Assembly (NCBI RefSeq): GCF_000496595.1
Contig: NC_022793.1
Span: 1,131,202-1,195,201 of the forward strand
Direction: 5' to 3'
DNA: 64,000 nt
Source: Candidatus Liberibacter americanus str. Sao Paulo
GTDB taxonomy: Bacteria; Pseudomonadota; Alphaproteobacteria; Rhizobiales; Rhizobiaceae
A model generated the notes under the pieces. It searched no databases. It was not told the origin of the DNA and worked only from the letters and a program-made list of their open reading frames with translations. The translations under genes and the position numbers were made by a program. Positions 62,008 through 64,000 of this stretch are shown piece by piece. The first letter of the stretch is position 1. Every line of letters starts with the position of its first letter.

Positions 62008-62892
62008 ATGCCTGAATTGCCAGAAATAGAGACAATTAGACGCAATCTTACTCCAATTATGGAAAATATGCTATTAACTGAACTGTGTTTGCATAGAAAG
62101 AATCTTCGTTTTGATTTCCCTGAAAATTTCAGCTCATTGGTCAAAAATAAAAAAATTATAAGAGTTTCCAGACGAGCCAAATATTTTATAATTGAACTGG
62201 AAGGAGATATGTCAATTATTGTGCATCTTGGAATGTCAGGATCATTCATAGTAGAAAGTAAAACGACTTCAACTATCATAAATAAAAATATAATCAAAGA
62301 TCCTAGACACAATCACGTAATAATCTCGATTGAGAACGATGATAAAACACTGAAATATAGAATTATATATAACGATCCTCGTCGTTTTGGATTCATGGAT
62401 TTAGCAAAAACTAGCTTAATAGAAAAATATCCTCCATTTGCAAAAATGGGACCAGAACCAATAGATATAAATTTTAATACCGAATACTTAACGAATCAAT
62501 TTTACAAAAGAAAAAGCAGCATTAAAAACGCATTACTTAATCAACAAATAGTATCAGGACTTGGTAACATTTATGTTTGTGAAGCGCTGTGGCGAGCTAA
62601 ATTATCTCCTATGCAAAACGTAAAAAGCCTAGCACAAGAAAACATATCGACAAATTTTAAACTATCTAAATTGATTGAAGAAATTAGAAATGTTCTTTTC
62701 GATGCCATAAATGCTGGAGGATCTTCTCTACGTGATTATATACATGCAGACGGATCAATTGGACGTTTCCAGAATTCATTAGCTGTCTATGGCAGAACAG
62801 GAGAAGCTTGTCCTGCAAATTGTGGACAATTTATAAGTCGAATCGTGCAATCAGGACGATCTACTTTCTACTGCTCACATTGTCAGCAATAA
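62008..62892 (+). CDS. mutM: Formamidopyrimidine-DNA glycosylase
   Basis: Base-excision repair enzyme for 8-oxoguanine. It starts MPELPEIETIRRNL, giving the catalytic Pro2 and Glu3. VHLGMSGSF, the Lys-rich loop, NDPRRFGFMD and the helix-two-turn-helix (LNQQIVSGLGNIYVCEALW) are present. The C-terminal zinc finger has C-x3-C and C-x2-C pairs (CPANC, YCSHC) in YGRTGEACPANCG. The 294 residues are complete. It is followed on the same strand by rpsT. An enoyl-CoA hydratase gene often between them is absent. Confidence 0.96.
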   Translation: MPELPEIETIRRNLTPIMENMLLTELCLHRKNLRFDFPENFSSLVKNKKIIRVSRRAKYFIIELEGDMSIIVHLGMSGSFIVESKTTSTIINKNIIKDPRHNHVIISIENDDKTLKYRIIYNDPRRFGFMDLAKTSLIEKYPPFAKMGPEPIDINFNTEYLTNQFYKRKSSIKNALLNQQIVSGLGNIYVCEALWRAKLSPMQNVKSLAQENISTNFKLSKLIEEIRNVLFDAINAGGSSLRDYIHADGSIGRFQNSLAVYGRTGEACPANCGQFISRIVQSGRSTFYCSHCQQ

Positions 62893-62956
62893 AATATAAC
62901 GATCCTACTTAATCACTAGGTTTTAATATTGACGACAATGAATTCTGAGGTTATTG

Positions 62957-62994
62957 TAAGGATGGTTTTTTAAAAAATAATCCTTATGTTTTTT
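62957..62994 (+). terminator. Possible terminator after mutM
   Basis: TAAGGA and TCCTTA flank an AT stem of TTTTTT/AAAAAA, and TGTTTTTT follows. The combined hairpin lies 65 bases after the mutM stop and before the rpsT leader. The pairing is mostly A-T, so strength is modest. Confidence 0.5.
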
Positions 62995-63103
62995 ATGTTA
63001 TTTTTACTCCCTATATCGCCAAGGAATGGAGAAATGACTTTCCGCGCGTTTTATAACTTTTTATATTGGGTGTAATTTTCTTGATATTGACGAAAGGCGC
63101 CTA

Positions 63104-63373
63104 ATGGCCAACACAAAATCTGCAAAGAAAATGGTTCGCAAGATAGCTAGCCGTACATTGATTAACAAAAATAGACGATCTCCTGTCCGTTCTTTTATAC
63201 GACATGCAAACGAAGTAATAACTTCTGGAAATATTACGGAAGCGATAGAAGCTTACAGACTAGCTCAATCAATTATACAGAGTGCTAAAAGCAAGGGGAT
63301 ATTCCATAGGAACACAGCTTCTCGCAAAGTTTCCCGACTGTCGAAGCGTTTAAAAAGCATGAGCGTATCATAA
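63104..63373 (+). CDS. rpsT: 30S ribosomal protein S20
   Basis: Small-subunit ribosomal protein that binds 16S rRNA early in assembly. The 89-residue basic protein begins MANTKSAKKMVRKIASRTLINKNRR, with RSFIRHANEVI and the C-terminal GIFHRNTASRKVSRLSKRLKSM core. GAAAGG lies upstream of the ATG. The leader (62995-63103) is more GC-balanced than its surroundings, as expected of a transcribed regulatory leader. dnaA usually follows rpsT in alphaproteobacteria, but only a 65-residue frame follows before the window ends. Confidence 0.97.
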   Translation: MANTKSAKKMVRKIASRTLINKNRRSPVRSFIRHANEVITSGNITEAIEAYRLAQSIIQSAKSKGIFHRNTASRKVSRLSKRLKSMSVS

Positions 63374-63391
63374 TACTGAAAAGTATTTTTT
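63372..63391 (+). terminator. Intrinsic terminator directly after rpsT
   Basis: AATACT and AGTATT pair around a GAAA tetraloop, immediately followed by a T-run. It starts within the rpsT stop codon. The GAAA loop stabilises the AT-rich stem. Confidence 0.6.
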
Positions 63392-63413
63392 CACTTTTGT
63401 GATATCTTGAGAA

Positions 63414-63450
63414 GGAGCTACTTATTAGTCTATGGGTAGATCCTTTTTTT
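63414..63450 (+). terminator. Second terminator-like hairpin after rpsT
   Basis: GGA-x-CTAC pairs with GTAG-x-TCC across a 14-base loop and is followed by seven T residues. Together with the hairpin at 63372 this suggests tandem termination of rpsT. Confidence 0.55.
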
Positions 63451-63703
63451 ATTTTAAACTTAATACAAGTACGTAATACTTAATCATGATCATCTGATCT
63501 ATAATCAAAAAAATTATTACTATAAAAAGACAGTAAATCTTTAATTAATTTAATAATAAATTATATAATTAATATAATTTATATATCATCAATAAGATTT
63601 ATTAAATCAAAAAACATGCATACTCATTGCCTCCCCCCAGAAAGTTAGTTTTTTATTTTATTAAATATATTTTTTTATATCGAATCGATAAAAGAGCATT
63701 TTT
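63451..63703. other. Intergenic region after rpsT
   Basis: AT-rich DNA beyond the tandem terminators with several homopolymer T runs (for example around 63651-63700). No gene or DnaA box is visible. It is the likely lead-in to dnaA in the neighbouring sequence. Confidence 0.4.
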
Positions 63704-63901
63704 TTGAATCTTATTGATTCAAAAGCGATTCTTTCTCCAACACAAAAATCCATAAAATATCTATATAAAAGTCAATCCCTGAAAGCATTGTTGACTGCAA
63801 AAATCATCATTGATCTTATCGAATGTTCCTGCCTAAATAGAGTGGGTGATAAAGTTTATATTAGAAAGGTGGAAATGTTTATTAAAGATGTTTGGGGATA
63901 A
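63704..63901 (+). CDS. Hypothetical protein, 65 residues
   Basis: Not recognised. The frame starts with TTG 63704 or another upstream codon and has no clear ribosome site. It encodes SLKALLTAKIIIDLIECSCL and a C-terminal VEMFIKDVWG. It contains no DnaA feature and could be a chance frame or the remnant of an older gene. It lies in the gap where dnaA is expected in related genomes; the remaining 100 bases of the window have no gene start I can confirm. Confidence 0.25.
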   Translation: MNLIDSKAILSPTQKSIKYLYKSQSLKALLTAKIIIDLIECSCLNRVGDKVYIRKVEMFIKDVWG

Positions 63902-64000
63902 AATTATCAATTAATAATTTGGAAAATAATTAATTTTGAAAAGTTTAGATGAAATATAGCAGATTAAATTATGGAATTTATGACTTACGCAATTATAAAA

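Overview
This is a contiguous piece of a very AT-rich (by eye about 30% G+C) alphaproteobacterial chromosome. The proteins and their order are of Rhizobiales type. Examples are atpHAGDC, rluD followed by rpoH, a 5-aminolevulinate synthase (C4 haem pathway), ubiE-ubiB, mutM followed by rpsT, xerD-accA-L,D-transpeptidase, and a soluble FtsK. Rhizobiales gene order combined with such low G+C, many long intergenic AT deserts, and missing members of normally clustered genes (aroB, cobST, coaBC/dut, ftsEX) fits a reduced-genome, host-associated relative such as 'Candidatus Liberibacter'. The genus is inferred from memory of such genomes and the species is not determined.

Layout: 0.8-10 kb holds cysS, a RarD-type permease, an Atm1-type exporter, the phospholipid genes psd-pssA, plsC with a DUF218 gene, and gloB. 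10.6-22.7 kb holds rpmB, a J-domain protein, bolA, aroK, xerD, accA, an L,D-transpeptidase lipoprotein, ygfZ, a TadD-like TPR lipoprotein, uppP, a GST and an SDR. 22.8-25.9 kb is a two-gene NrtB/NrtD-like ABC transporter. 26.2 kb is an outer-membrane beta-barrel gene with a clear terminator and long leader. 27.4-38.5 kb holds uvrC, pgsA, a DEAD-box helicase, an aspartate aminotransferase, tRNA-Gly and tRNA-Tyr, hemA, an RNA methyltransferase and aminopeptidase P. 38.9-48.8 kb holds ftsK, two pseudouridine synthases, a phosphoesterase, rpoH, a large unknown membrane protein and purA. 49.1-57 kb holds tRNA-Leu, the F1 ATP synthase operon and priA. 57.9-63.9 kb holds a small heat-shock protein, ubiB/ubiE, mutM, rpsT and one small unknown ORF at the edge.

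The genes are core metabolism and information processing: membrane lipid synthesis (plsC, pssA, psd, pgsA), cell wall (uppP, L,D-transpeptidase), Fe-S and redox upkeep (Atm1, BolA, YgfZ, GloB, GST), ribosome maturation (rluC, rluD, TrmH, DEAD helicase), DNA repair and chromosome handling (uvrC, mutM, priA, xerD, ftsK) and energy (F1 ATPase, ubiquinone). I see no prophage, IS element, CRISPR array, secretion cluster or defence island, and no convincing new multi-gene system.

The most useful irregularities are these. The ABC permease gene seems to start at a rare ATT codon. Two tandem DnaA-box-like sites lie just upstream of mutM. There is a 31-bp tandem repeat before cysS, a decayed ORF with an in-frame TGA near 13.3 kb, and in-frame microsatellites at the atpH/atpA junction. 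Several syntenic partners appear to have been lost.
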